In this document: positions 41,466 to 50,929 of the stretch, one piece after another
Numbering within the stretch: position 1 is the first letter of the stretch
Layout of the letters: the number at the start of each line of letters is the position of its first letter
DNA from: Flammeovirgaceae bacterium UBA7330
GTDB taxonomy: Bacteria; Bacteroidota; Bacteroidia; Cytophagales; Cyclobacteriaceae
Direction: 5' to 3'
Assembly (NCBI GenBank): GCA_002471275.1
Contig: DKPQ01000005.1
Coordinates: forward strand, 1 to 64,000
Length of the DNA stretch: 64,000 bases
Translations under genes and position numbers: made by a program
The notes under the pieces: model-generated
What the model saw: the letters and a program-made list of their open reading frames with translations, nothing else
Database searches by the model: none
Told to the model about the DNA's origin: nothing

Positions 41466-43877
41466 CTATTGGACCCTAGATCGTTCTGCTTCAGAAGCTG
41501 ATTTTCGTTTAGGTAGCTTACGTATACCCTTTCCAAAGTTGAGGGTATAAGAAAGGTTGATAGACCGCTTATTTTCATAATAATCCCATCCTGATTGTAT
41601 ACCCTCCTGTGGGATATCGGCATGCATCCGCCAGATATAGGTGTTGAATATGTCTGTAGCTGAAAGCGTCAAAGTGCCATATTTATCAAACTTCTTTCTA
41701 ATCCCCAGATTAATTTCGCCCATGGGCCGAAACTGGGTGATCCCCCAGGTATTTCTTGATTCATAATTCCCGGACAATTCCAGCTGCAAGTTCCCGGTAA
41801 TATCAAAGATGTTCATAGCGCTAAAACTCACTCTCTTAACCTCAGAAGTGAAATTCTCATCAAAATGAGCAGTTTTAAAATGCTGGTAATACAGTGAAAG
41901 GGAGCTTTGGAGTTCCCACCATGGGGCAGGTGTCAGATTTACCGATTGAATAAGTGCAAGTGTTTTTTGATATTCCAGGTTTTGAGAACGAAAGATATGT
42001 TCATCAAAGTCTTCGGAATACTCTGGTTGTAAAAACCCGATTTCATCTTCTGCTATACTGTACCTCGCAGTAGCAGAATACGTCGGAGATTGATAACCTA
42101 TTTCATAGTTGTTTATTAAAGCGGGTTGCAACGTACTGTTTCCGGAGATCAGGGTGCTGGGATTGATAAAAAAGACAAATGGGGCCATGTCATTGAAGGT
42201 GGGCCTGGTAATTCTTCTCGCAAAACTTGCATGGACCTGGTGATGATCCAGGATTTGTTGAGTCAGCACGACCGATGGAAAGAAGTTGCCATACCTTCGG
42301 TAGAGGATTTGTTCTGTTTTGGATCGAATATCACTATCTGTTAGTTCAAAACGCACCCCGCTTTGCAAGCTGAGGCTTTCATTTAGCTCCCAGTTGACGG
42401 AAAGAAAATTGGCAAAGATCTGTTCATCTAACAAAGCATAGTTTGAAAACCGGAGGTTCTTATAGATTATATCATCAATCGTTTCAGACACATTTACTTC
42501 ATTGGTGAATCGTGACTGGGTATACTTAAATCCCACGGAAGCCTTCACCCTGGCACCAAGGTAACTGCTATAATCTGTTTGTACGATGTGAAAACGGATG
42601 GGTGTTTCCTTTGCTACCGTTATTTGACTTAGGCTTCCGGCTTTTGACGGATCATTGCTCATTCGGTAAATCGATGGGTTTTCATTGTGATAGGCAAGAT
42701 AATCATACAACACATTTACCTTCTGATCATCTCCAAAGTCGTGATGCAACCCAACGCTCACTGAGCCACTTCCCCAGAGGTTAGATTCATCGATATTCAT
42801 GCCTGTGACCTTTTCCGGTTCATCCGATCTCCGCTCTACATTGGTAGTGTGGGCTGATTGGTCCCAATTACGTTTGAATCCTGTAAGTTCTACGCTGGTA
42901 CTGGTCATTTTACTGAGGCGTATGAGCCACCCAAGCCGAGCATTTTGCACAGTGACAACAGGATTTCGAAAACTGATATTAGATAGAGAAACATCTGTCC
43001 GATCATTTTTTATGGTTCGGTAATTGAACCACTGGTGTTTATTGCGATCGTGATTAAGCGAATAACTGGAATAAAAACTGACTCGATCGGTGACATGCTG
43101 AATGGAAAAAGACGTGCCGATTTTCTCACCTTTATTATATCCAATATTTACCCCAGCAGATCCGTTGAGCCCCTGATCCTTTGGTTTGGAGGTTTTAATG
43201 TTAATCAACCCTGAACCTTCGGCATCAAATTGAGCTGGAGGAGTATTGAAAAACTCTAAAGTTTCTATGTCGGTGGCACTAAGACCATCCAGCATTTGGA
43301 TCACTGCATCCATTGGCATCTTGGTCAATTTTCCATTTATCATGACCTGAATACCTGTTCTACCATACAATGACATGGTTCCTCCCTGACGGTTCACTGT
43401 CACTCCCGGACTCTTTTCCAGGATTTCAAGGACAGTACTACCAGCCGAAGCCGGACTACCTTTTACATTGACAACCACCCGGTCTGCATGACTTTCATAA
43501 AATGGCTTTCGTGCCTCTACCACCACTTCTTGCAGCTGTGTCAGGTCTTCTTCCATCACGATCTCCTGAATAGGAAAGGTGTCTTCAGAGATATTACAGG
43601 TTTTTAGATGGGTTTTGAAGCCCACTGCATCAGACTTCAGCAAGTAGATTCCCGAGGCTACATATTCAAATTCAAACTTGCCCTCGTAGTCACTTACCGT
43701 ACCTGCCACCATGGAGGAGTCTTTCGGGTTGATAAGTTGTGCGGTAGCAAATGGGATACCGGTTCCATCTTCTGCGCGAATGTATCCTGTGACGAAGGCC
43801 TGGGCCTTGACCAGTTGTGAAAACCCCAGGATTGATAGTAAGAATATCCAGGTTGTAGATTTTAAATATATTTTCAT
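41466..43877 (-). CDS. TonB-dependent receptor, outer-membrane beta-barrel family
   Basis: A protein of 803 residues from the ATG at 43877, giving a signal MKIYLKSTTWIFLLSILGFS ending in KAQ; the frame extends to 43919 with a TTG start. About residues 28-110 are a carboxypeptidase-regulatory-like domain (VTGYIRAEDGTGIPFATAQLINPKDSSMVAGTVSDYEGKFEF), then a plug (VVNVKGSPASAGSTVLEILEKSPGVTVNRQGGTMSLYGRTGIQVMING) and a barrel ending in an aromatic-rich C-terminal strand (SINLSYTLNFGKG) followed by a basic tail. The ligand is unknown. No SusD partner is present; the TPR lipoprotein gene lies 54 bp upstream on the same strand. Confidence 0.92.
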   Translation of the reverse strand: MKIYLKSTTWIFLLSILGFSQLVKAQAFVTGYIRAEDGTGIPFATAQLINPKDSSMVAGTVSDYEGKFEFEYVASGIYLLKSDAVGFKTHLKTCNISEDTFPIQEIVMEEDLTQLQEVVVEARKPFYESHADRVVVNVKGSPASAGSTVLEILEKSPGVTVNRQGGTMSLYGRTGIQVMINGKLTKMPMDAVIQMLDGLSATDIETLEFFNTPPAQFDAEGSGLINIKTSKPKDQGLNGSAGVNIGYNKGEKIGTSFSIQHVTDRVSFYSSYSLNHDRNKHQWFNYRTIKNDRTDVSLSNISFRNPVVTVQNARLGWLIRLSKMTSTSVELTGFKRNWDQSAHTTNVERRSDEPEKVTGMNIDESNLWGSGSVSVGLHHDFGDDQKVNVLYDYLAYHNENPSIYRMSNDPSKAGSLSQITVAKETPIRFHIVQTDYSSYLGARVKASVGFKYTQSRFTNEVNVSETIDDIIYKNLRFSNYALLDEQIFANFLSVNWELNESLSLQSGVRFELTDSDIRSKTEQILYRRYGNFFPSVVLTQQILDHHQVHASFARRITRPTFNDMAPFVFFINPSTLISGNSTLQPALINNYEIGYQSPTYSATARYSIAEDEIGFLQPEYSEDFDEHIFRSQNLEYQKTLALIQSVNLTPAPWWELQSSLSLYYQHFKTAHFDENFTSEVKRVSFSAMNIFDITGNLQLELSGNYESRNTWGITQFRPMGEINLGIRKKFDKYGTLTLSATDIFNTYIWRMHADIPQEGIQSGWDYYENKRSINLSYTLNFGKGIRKLPKRKSASEAERSRVQ

Positions 43878-43931
43878 GATTTCATGTATTACCTGGAAGA
43901 CCAGGACGAGTGGTTTCAAACAGTACTTTTA

Positions 43932-44456
43932 TTATGAGGTACTTTGATATGAAATGAGCATGCTGTAGGGCTTGTGAAAATTTCGCTCAAGCCGATACAG
44001 GATTTCCAGGTGCTTCTTAATCGGAAGCTTTTCTAATTGGGAGATATGCGCCTTCAGCTGGCTACAATCTCTGGTCAAAAAGGCTATCGTACCTTTCACA
44101 TAGAGGTTCCAGGCATGATTAAAGGAATCGCCTGCCTCATCCAGCAGTGCCTGACGGAAGTAATAGATCGCTAGGTGATAGTCACCAACAATTGCATATC
44201 GTTGTCCCAGATGCCATAAAAGTGTATGGTTTGCTGGCGCATTTCGAGCAATATACTCTGTCAATAAACGAATCTGCACCTCCGGATGACCTTCATATTT
44301 GCGCCAGCCAGAACCCGGAGTTTGGTCAAACAATTGATAATCCAGGTCCATCATGGCAGAGAGTTCTTCAGAGGTAATGATGGCAGGAAAAGATTTTAAT
44401 CCCATGACGCAGGATGACTGCGCAAGAAGGAGAATCAGAATGAATGATCTGCTCAT
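43932..44456 (-). CDS. TPR-like lipoprotein, unknown function
   Basis: A protein of 174 residues from the ATG at 44456, which gives MSRSFILILLLAQSSC, a lipoprotein signal with Cys16. The frame is open to 44501. The mature part is helical with a TPR-like pair (HTLLWHLGQRYAIVGDYHLAIYYFRQALLDEAGDSFNHAWNLYVKGTIAFLTRDCSQL). No catalytic motif is seen. It precedes the TonB receptor in transcription order (54 bp), so the two are probably co-expressed, and diverges from the secreted protein gene at 44755 across 298 bp without a gene. Confidence 0.75.
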   Translation of the reverse strand: MSRSFILILLLAQSSCVMGLKSFPAIITSEELSAMMDLDYQLFDQTPGSGWRKYEGHPEVQIRLLTEYIARNAPANHTLLWHLGQRYAIVGDYHLAIYYFRQALLDEAGDSFNHAWNLYVKGTIAFLTRDCSQLKAHISQLEKLPIKKHLEILYRLERNFHKPYSMLISYQSTS

Positions 44457-44754
44457 CCGACCATTACCGGAAGTTATTTCACTATGATAATTCTGCTTCA
44501 TCTTGAATAATGATTAAAAAGCAGTCACAAATGTGAAATAACCGCAATCGACCACCTATCAAGCTTGTAAGCAATCCTGTAACACTTGTAACATCCTAGT
44601 GAATGACTGCCTGGCCAAAGCTGCCTGTGTTACTATTTTGACAAATTGCGTTACGATGTTAATAGTGACGCCCTCTGACTGCCGATAGGTTTGCAACGGG
44701 TTTTGATTTGCGTTGAAGCCTGGTGTATTTTTTTTAAACCAATAAATAAATCGT

Positions 44755-45456
44755 ATGAGAAAGAAGGGAATTTTGTTATTGGCTTTAGGGCTGGTTATAG
44801 CTGAATTGAGTGCTCGAGGAGGAGAACCAGAGAACATTCAACTAACATTTGTGGACCACCTGACAGCAGGTTTGATTGAACAGGACGTGTATGTTGAGAC
44901 AGGGTCAGAAAAAGTAATGCGGGTTACGCCCGAAAACAAAGACCAGTATCTGGAGAAACTTGCTTATAGTACGAACTATGCGGTTCACCATGATCCGTTT
45001 GGGTTGGATCACCTGGGCCCCTATGAAAAAGGGTTGCCGTTAGGATTTACACTGAATGAATGGCTGAAGGCCTCTGGTACCGCAACGTATATCTGTGAAG
45101 ATGGATGGGGGGTATTGAAAGCCAGATTTCAAAATCTGCGACCAAATGCAACCTACACGTTGTGGCATTTCTTTATGTCGGCACCCCCGACTACGCCATT
45201 CAATGGAACCCTGGATGTACCACTGGGTGATCGCGAGGGAACTCAGTCTGTTTTCACAACTGATAATAATGGCAGTGCCGAGCTGGACATTACTTTCGAA
45301 CAATGTCTGCAGCTAAGCAATACCCAACTGATGAGCGGTCTTGCTGTGGCCTATCACAGCGATGGCAAAACATATGGTGGACTGCCCGGACCATTTGGCA
45401 AAGCAACGCACGTGCAATTATTTGCCATGCTTCCTGAGGCCGATGATTCAAACTAA
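44755..45456 (+). CDS. secreted protein of an unrecognised family (YTLW family, copy 1)
   Basis: A protein of 233 residues with a signal peptide (about 1-22). Its second half shares a clear pattern with the protein at 50930-51553: a TAT(Y/V)-containing strand, then LRPNATYTLWHFF (there LIPNGLYTIWNVTF), a central GxA segment (NGSAEL/EGKATF) and the end LAVAYHSDGKTYGGLPGPFG (there VGLYHMDDQTHGPELGPDG). I do not recognise the family or its function. It lies 46 bp before a di-heme peroxidase gene in the same direction, but a strong terminator stands between them. The 298 bp upstream are gene-free and should hold its promoter. Confidence 0.75.
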   Translation: MRKKGILLLALGLVIAELSARGGEPENIQLTFVDHLTAGLIEQDVYVETGSEKVMRVTPENKDQYLEKLAYSTNYAVHHDPFGLDHLGPYEKGLPLGFTLNEWLKASGTATYICEDGWGVLKARFQNLRPNATYTLWHFFMSAPPTTPFNGTLDVPLGDREGTQSVFTTDNNGSAELDITFEQCLQLSNTQLMSGLAVAYHSDGKTYGGLPGPFGKATHVQLFAMLPEADDSN

Positions 45457-45458
45457 AT

Positions 45459-45484
45459 AAAAGGGAGGCTAAGCCCTCCCTTTT
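45459..45484 (+). terminator. intrinsic terminator after the 44755-45456 gene
   Basis: AAAAGGGAGG (45459-45468) pairs with CCTCCCTTTT (45475-45484) around a six-base loop, and the 3' arm ends in T residues. It begins 3 bases after the stop codon at 45454-45456. The following peroxidase gene starts 19 bases later, so transcription of it may depend on read-through or on its own promoter. Confidence 0.85.
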
Positions 45485-45502
45485 GTAAACCCCCATTGAA
45501 TT

Positions 45503-46867
45503 ATGAAATCACGACATATTAAGTTCATTGTAGGAGTGGTCGTTGCCATTTACCTGATGGCCGCTGGCAGCACCCTGAATCCCAAATTGTATAAACTTCT
45601 GGAGGAACATGAAGTGGCACCCTATGAAGAACCCATGGGACTTGATTCTGCAAAAGTTGAATTGGGTCAGGCGCTGTTTTTTGATCGAATCCTAAGTGGA
45701 AATAAAGATGTTTCCTGTGCTACTTGTCATCATCCAGGATTGAACTCGGGAGATAACCTGCCTTTAGCTATCGGAGTGGGAGGAGAAGGCCTTGGGACCA
45801 ATCGGGTGATGGGGCCTAAAAGAGAACGAATTCCGCGCAACTCTCCCGAGGTATTCAACCGGGGAGCAAAAGAATGGCATACTATGTTTTGGGACAGCCG
45901 GGTATCCGGAAGTCTTGAGGTAGGATTTGTAACGCCTGCTGATGAGAAACTTCCTGAAGGGTTTGATCACATATTGGCCGTTCAGGCCATGTTTCCGGTA
46001 GTGTCAAGAGATGAAATGCGGGGAGAAATCGGCGATGTAGACATTTTTGGGAAACCCAATGAGCTGGCCCTCATGAGTGATGCTGTGCCCCAGTCCGTCT
46101 GGAGGCAGCTGATACATCGTTTGTTGGAAATAGAAGGGTATCAGCAGTTGTTTAAAGAAGCTTATCCTCTCGTACCACAGGATAAGCTGGGTTTTCAGCA
46201 CGCAGCAAATGCCATTGCAGCATTTGAAATCGCTGCATTTACTTTTACGGGGAGCCCCTGGGATCGTTACTTACGAGGCACCAACGAAGCGTTAACCCCC
46301 GAAGCCCAGCGTGGCGCGATGCTTTTTTATGGGAAAGCTAAATGTGGCACTTGTCATAGTGGGACACTGATGACCGATCAACAGCACCACAACCTGGCCG
46401 TCCCTCAATTTGGACCTGGAAAAGATGATGCTGCACCTTTGGATGTGGGTAGGTATATGGAAACTGGTTTGAATAGCGATCGGTTTGCCTTTCGGACACC
46501 TCCATTGCGAAATGTGACCCTGACAGGCCCATGGATGCACAATGGAGCCTATAACTCACTGGAAGACGTGATACGGCATCACCTGGATCCTGAAGACATG
46601 CTCCGAAACTATGATGTTGATGGTTTACCGCCTGAGTTGAGTGCTACCTATAAGGGAGACCCGACAGTGGTGGAACGGATGTTGCGTTACCTGGATCCAT
46701 TCGTAAAAAGTATGCCTGCCTTACATGAAAAGGAAATAAATGACCTGATGGCTTTCCTAAAGGCTTTGGAAGATCCAGCTGCAAAGGACCTGTCTCACCT
46801 TGTGCCGGATCAGGTACCAAGCGGTCTTCCAGTGGAGACGCTACATCCTGTAGATAAATCATATTAA
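45503..46867 (+). CDS. di-heme cytochrome c peroxidase (MauG/CcpA type)
   Basis: A protein of 454 residues with an N-terminal signal (about 1-22). Two heme c sites, CATCHH (Cys72-His76) and CGTCHS (near residue 281), define the bacterial di-heme peroxidase/MauG family. Typical segments include LGQALFFDRILSGNKDVSCATCHHP, the peroxidatic region around RNSPEVFNRGAKEWHTMFWDSRV, and FRTPPLRNVTLTGPWMHNGAYNSLEDVIRHH. It would reduce H2O2 in the periplasm with cytochrome electrons, or oxidise a protein substrate. It is in one direction with the secreted YTLW-family gene before it and a DoxX-like gene after it (37 bp). Confidence 0.95.
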   Translation: MKSRHIKFIVGVVVAIYLMAAGSTLNPKLYKLLEEHEVAPYEEPMGLDSAKVELGQALFFDRILSGNKDVSCATCHHPGLNSGDNLPLAIGVGGEGLGTNRVMGPKRERIPRNSPEVFNRGAKEWHTMFWDSRVSGSLEVGFVTPADEKLPEGFDHILAVQAMFPVVSRDEMRGEIGDVDIFGKPNELALMSDAVPQSVWRQLIHRLLEIEGYQQLFKEAYPLVPQDKLGFQHAANAIAAFEIAAFTFTGSPWDRYLRGTNEALTPEAQRGAMLFYGKAKCGTCHSGTLMTDQQHHNLAVPQFGPGKDDAAPLDVGRYMETGLNSDRFAFRTPPLRNVTLTGPWMHNGAYNSLEDVIRHHLDPEDMLRNYDVDGLPPELSATYKGDPTVVERMLRYLDPFVKSMPALHEKEINDLMAFLKALEDPAAKDLSHLVPDQVPSGLPVETLHPVDKSY

Positions 46868-46904
46868 TTCACCGCCTTTTCCATAAGTACATAAAGCAAC
46901 TTGT

Positions 46905-47330
46905 ATGTGGTTCTCCAAACTAAATTTATTACGAATAGGTATTGCATTGATTTATCTGTGGTTTGGAACCCTAAAGTTTTTTGGAGAAATGAGTCCGGCC
47001 AGTGATTTGGCGAGTACCACCATTTCGCAGTTGAGCTTTCATGTGGTGGATGAAAAATGGAGCTTGCTGCTATTAGCTGTGGTGGAAACGTTGCTGGGTA
47101 CCTTTCTGTTGGCCAAGATCCGGTTACGTTGGGTGATTAGAATAGCGTCCTTGCATCTGGTCGGTACTTTTTCTCCATTGTTGTTGTTGCCCGATATCTG
47201 TTTTGTGGAAGTGCCATTTGGCCTCACACTTGAAGGACAATATATCATTAAGAACATTGTCCTCCTGCAAGGCCTTTGGATCATCTATCCCTCAAAAAAG
47301 AACTATGCACACTCCGAAATTGTGTCCTGA
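46905..47330 (+). CDS. DoxX-like small membrane protein
   Basis: A protein of 141 residues with four hydrophobic segments: ALIYLWFGTLKFFGEMSPASDL (with the typical GxLKFF turn), LLLLAVVETLLGTFLLAKIRLRWVI, ASLHLVGTFSPLLLLPDICF and the last helix YIIKNIVLLQGLWIIY. This is the pattern of DoxX/DUF417-like proteins, some of which take part in thiol and quinone redox. It is next to the peroxidase gene in the same direction, consistent with an electron-supply or redox role, but this is inference. Its 3' end overlaps the convergent sensor kinase gene by 28 bp. Confidence 0.82.
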   Translation: MWFSKLNLLRIGIALIYLWFGTLKFFGEMSPASDLASTTISQLSFHVVDEKWSLLLLAVVETLLGTFLLAKIRLRWVIRIASLHLVGTFSPLLLLPDICFVEVPFGLTLEGQYIIKNIVLLQGLWIIYPSKKNYAHSEIVS

Positions 47331-50068
47331 TCCTTGCTGCGATGCGCTTTGAGGTCAGTGGGTGTGAATCCATACGTCTCATGAAAACATTTTGTAAAAT
47401 AGGCCGGACTGGAAAAGCCTACCCTGTAAGCCACTTCGGCTACTGTCCCCGTATTTTGTGCCAACAGGTCGTATGCACGCTGCAAACGAAAACTCCTGAT
47501 GAATTGACTGGGTGGTTTTCCTATAAGCGCTAGTAACTTCCGGTGAAGGTGTACACGACTCATCCCAAGTTCCGCGCTGAGTTGTTCAACTCCAAAATAT
47601 TCATTTTGCAGCTCATCTTCCATTACTTTTAGCAATTGCTTCATGAAAGCCTGCTCCATCGAGTCTTCCTGGATTTTGCCCGGTTGAAGCAGTAGATTAC
47701 TTCGGTTTCGCTCCTTTAGCTTTTCACGGATCGAGATCAGGTTTTGAATCCGGGTGGTCAATTCATTTATCTGAAATGGCTTTACCTGGAAATCATCGGC
47801 CAGTGACTGAAGTCCATTGATTCGCGTATTGGGGTTGTCCTCGGCTGTTAATAAGATGATCGGAATATGGTCCGTCAATGGGTCTTTTTTCAGCTGTTGA
47901 CAAAAGGTGATTCCGTCCACTTCAGGCATTACCACATCACTAATGATCAGGTCAGGCATGTTTTTGATTGACTTTTCAAGACCCACTTTGCCATTCTCTG
48001 CCACAAGTACCTGGTAATTACTTCTCAATTGATCTGCCAGGTAGTTTCGGAAATCAGGATTGTCTTCTACTAGCAAGATTCTCTTCCCTTGAAAAGACGT
48101 CGTGTCCATGGGTGTTTGTTTCTCCCATTCAGGCTTCTGAATGGGGGGTGAAGCAGCGATAGTGTCTACGATCTGATCTGGTTTTAGGTGGGATATTCCC
48201 ATTGGTAGTTGAACACAAAAAGTGGACCCCTTACCCACCATGCTGTTGACATGGATCTGGCCATGGTGAAGTTCCACAAATTCCTTAGCAATTGAAAGCC
48301 CAATGCCAGCTCCATCATATTCATGACTTTCACTATCCCCCTGAAAGAACCGGTCAAAAATACGTGGTAACTTGTCTTTCGGAATTCCGGGGCCTGAGTC
48401 ACATACCTGTATCTCCAGGCAGGACCTATCCCGTTCTCTAAGCGTGCGAATTGTAACACCCAGTATCCCTTCCTGGGGGGTGTAACGTATGGCATTGGCG
48501 ATGAGGTTGATCAACACCTGTTCTATTTTTTCCTGTTCGAAGTACAGTTCAATTTGGTCACATTCACTGTCAAAATGTAGTTGAATTTGCTTTTTATCCG
48601 CTGCTGCCTGAAAAGACCAAAGTATGCCCTTTGCCAAAGACACGATGTCCTGAGAAGTACATTTAAGGGTCATGTTACCAGACTCCATCCTGGACAATTC
48701 TAAAAGTTGATTCACCAACTTGAGCAACATGGCAGCATTGCGCTGTATAACGTCCAGTTGCCGTTTTACTGTGGGAGAAACACTGTCCTTCAACGCTTCC
48801 ACAGGAGCCAGAATAAGGCTGAGCGGCGTTCTGAAGTCATGACTGATATTGGCAAAAAACCTCGATTTCAGGTTGTCCAGAGCTTCCAGTTCCTCTGTTT
48901 TGATTCGCTGCATCTCCAGGAGTTGTTGATTTCGGAGGTTGCGAAAACGGTAAAATCGATACCCTAAAAAACTGATGATAAATAACAGGAACAACAATCC
49001 AAGAAAAATACGCTGCCACAAAGTATTCATTTTATTGGACAGCATTAGATTCTGGATCTCCTGTTCCCGCTTTTTAGCTTCGAAGTCGGCAAGCATCTCA
49101 GCAATCCTGGCTGTGTTTTTAGAATTGCTCAAACTGTCCTTGAGCATTTCATACATTTTGTAGTTATCCAGGGCTTCACGGAAGTTTCCCTGATGTTCGT
49201 TCAGGATCGTCCACTGGTGATACACCTCCTTTTGCCGTAGAAGTGCCCCGCTTTCCTGTGCAAGTAGTAAGCTTCGTGCAAACGCGTCATTTGCCTTATT
49301 AAAATCATTTAGTCTGGTATAAAGCTTACCCAGATTTTGTAGTACGATGCTTTCACCAATCTTATTACCGGATTTTTTTCGGATTTCAAGTGCTTCATTC
49401 AAGGCTTTCAATGCTAAATCATATTGGCACGTTTCAATGTATGAATAGCCCTGATTATTTAGTACATCAGCCAGATAAACTTGATTATTCAGAGCCCGGT
49501 GAATAGAGGCTGCCTGCTCGAAATAATGAAGAGATGAGTGAATATGGTTTCTTCGTAGTTGATTGGCACCGAGGTTGTTCAAGGACTTGGCTATATTTAG
49601 TGAATCCTTCAGCGTGGCGCTTAGCTCATAAGCTTGCTGGTAATAGCTAGCTGCTTGTTTGAAGAGTTTTTGATCATCACTTATCAATCCCATCAGTGTC
49701 AAAGAGCGGATCTCCCCGGGTAGGTATTTATGTTTTTGACTCAGTTGATGACATTTGATGGCATTCTCCATAGACTCCTGGAAGGCACCTTTATACCAGT
49801 GGCCAACGCTGATGATTCTGCAGGCGTGTACCTGTCCGGGTATGGATCCGTATTTTTTTGCTAACTCCAAGGCCTGGTACCCCAAGCGTATGGTTTTAGC
49901 AGGATCAGAGTGTTTTTCTCGGTCGCCCCACTGAATCAATGAATCAATTTGGCTGTTTGGATCCAGTCCATGAGTCTGCTGATTCATACTGGCATGAAGA
50001 GAAGTGCAATAGAGCGGAGCAAACAGTAAAAGATAGATGCTTAAAAAGCGCTGAAGTTTCCGGTTCAT
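47303..50068 (-). CDS. hybrid two-component sensor with TPR input and AraC output
   Basis: A protein of 921 residues from the ATG at 50068, giving a signal MNRKLQRFLSIYLLLFAPLYC; the frame is open to 50167. The periplasmic part (about 60-345) is TPR repeats (LTLMGLISDDQKLFKQAASYYQQAYELSATL and ILNNQGYSYIETCQYDLALKALNEALEIRK-like units), then a membrane helix (about 355-377), HisKA with ISHDFRTPLSLILAPVEALK (His about 410), HATPase (CDSGPGIPKDKLPRIFDRFF, GAGIGLSIAKEFVELHHG), a receiver (SDVVMP, Asp about 710; the Lys is in FQVKPF) and an AraC-type HTH (about 820-921, VAEVAYRVGFSSPAYFTKCF). It is a one-protein signalling path of HTCS type and probably controls nearby genes. The upstream region is shared with the AhpD-like gene. 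Confidence 0.95.
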   Translation of the reverse strand: MNRKLQRFLSIYLLLFAPLYCTSLHASMNQQTHGLDPNSQIDSLIQWGDREKHSDPAKTIRLGYQALELAKKYGSIPGQVHACRIISVGHWYKGAFQESMENAIKCHQLSQKHKYLPGEIRSLTLMGLISDDQKLFKQAASYYQQAYELSATLKDSLNIAKSLNNLGANQLRRNHIHSSLHYFEQAASIHRALNNQVYLADVLNNQGYSYIETCQYDLALKALNEALEIRKKSGNKIGESIVLQNLGKLYTRLNDFNKANDAFARSLLLAQESGALLRQKEVYHQWTILNEHQGNFREALDNYKMYEMLKDSLSNSKNTARIAEMLADFEAKKREQEIQNLMLSNKMNTLWQRIFLGLLFLLFIISFLGYRFYRFRNLRNQQLLEMQRIKTEELEALDNLKSRFFANISHDFRTPLSLILAPVEALKDSVSPTVKRQLDVIQRNAAMLLKLVNQLLELSRMESGNMTLKCTSQDIVSLAKGILWSFQAAADKKQIQLHFDSECDQIELYFEQEKIEQVLINLIANAIRYTPQEGILGVTIRTLRERDRSCLEIQVCDSGPGIPKDKLPRIFDRFFQGDSESHEYDGAGIGLSIAKEFVELHHGQIHVNSMVGKGSTFCVQLPMGISHLKPDQIVDTIAASPPIQKPEWEKQTPMDTTSFQGKRILLVEDNPDFRNYLADQLRSNYQVLVAENGKVGLEKSIKNMPDLIISDVVMPEVDGITFCQQLKKDPLTDHIPIILLTAEDNPNTRINGLQSLADDFQVKPFQINELTTRIQNLISIREKLKERNRSNLLLQPGKIQEDSMEQAFMKQLLKVMEDELQNEYFGVEQLSAELGMSRVHLHRKLLALIGKPPSQFIRSFRLQRAYDLLAQNTGTVAEVAYRVGFSSPAYFTKCFHETYGFTPTDLKAHRSKDQDTISECA

Positions 50069-50276
50069 TTCTTCAATCGTTAGGTCAAAAAATTGCCATT
50101 TTCCTGACATCCAGATATATAGGTGGATGTATCTGTCACAAAATGAAAGGGAAATCTGCAATGACACCTTATACCTAACAATGATTGAATCTATTGGTCA
50201 ATTTCTTGAACATCTCAACAAATTCTCCCTTGATTAGGGACTCTATGTTTGCAATCAAATCATAAACTTTTATTTG

Positions 50277-50831
50277 ATGGCACATATTACATTACAGGAA
50301 GGTAGCCTTCCAGGTATCTTTAGCCTGTTGTATTACCGAAAGGAAATGGCTTCACCCCTGGTGACTTTTACTGAAACTCTGTTGAGAGGTTCGTCACCAA
50401 TTTCACATGCGGAGCGAGAGATCATCGCTTCCTACGTTTCTTATCTCAATAACTGTTATTTCTGTTTTGCCTGTCATGGGGCCACGGCTGCTGCTCTTTT
50501 AGGCCTGGGCATTGAGTTTTTGGATGAAATAAAGGAAAAACTCCCCAATCAGGACATTACCCCACGGCTCAGAAGTTTGCTCAACATCGCCGAAGCGGTT
50601 CAGCAGGGGGGCAATTATGTCGATGAGTTTTTGATTACTTCCGCCAAGAAACGGGGAGTCAGTGAAATAGATATTCACGATGTGGTTTTGATTAGCTCTG
50701 CCTTCTGTATGTTTAACCGGTATGTGGAGGGCCTGAACGTTCCTTACCCATTGGACAAAAAATCTTATATCGGTATTGGGAAAAAATTGGCCAAGGATGG
50801 CTACCACATGCCGGAAGTGACTCCTGTGTAA
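50277..50831 (+). CDS. AhpD-like/carboxymuconolactone decarboxylase family protein
   Basis: A protein of 184 residues from the ATG at 50277. The family core is SPISHAEREIIASYVSYLNNCYFCFACHGATAAAL, with a Cys-x-x-Cys-His pattern (CFACH) like the redox centre of AhpD alkylhydroperoxidases and the related peroxidase-linked enzymes. The C-terminal half (FLITSAKKRGVSEIDIHDVVLISSAFCMFNRYVEGLNVPYP) fits the same family. It probably removes peroxides or acts on small organic substrates. It runs divergent from the sensor kinase, so the kinase may regulate it, and precedes the second YTLW-family gene by 98 bp. Confidence 0.9.
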   Translation: MAHITLQEGSLPGIFSLLYYRKEMASPLVTFTETLLRGSSPISHAEREIIASYVSYLNNCYFCFACHGATAAALLGLGIEFLDEIKEKLPNQDITPRLRSLLNIAEAVQQGGNYVDEFLITSAKKRGVSEIDIHDVVLISSAFCMFNRYVEGLNVPYPLDKKSYIGIGKKLAKDGYHMPEVTPV

Positions 50832-50929
50832 TCTTCAGAAGTCAACGAATCAGAATTTTTTAATAGTTGTTAATCATATTTTTTAATTAAACATGAGAAT
50901 GAGAAGTAAATGGATGGCATGCCGCAGGA

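Noticed and set aside
50244..50251. TATGTTTG as a Bacteroidota -7 promoter element of the AhpD-like gene.
   Set aside because: It fits TAnnTTTG, but no TTG element lies at a proper distance upstream, so it is not supported enough to list.
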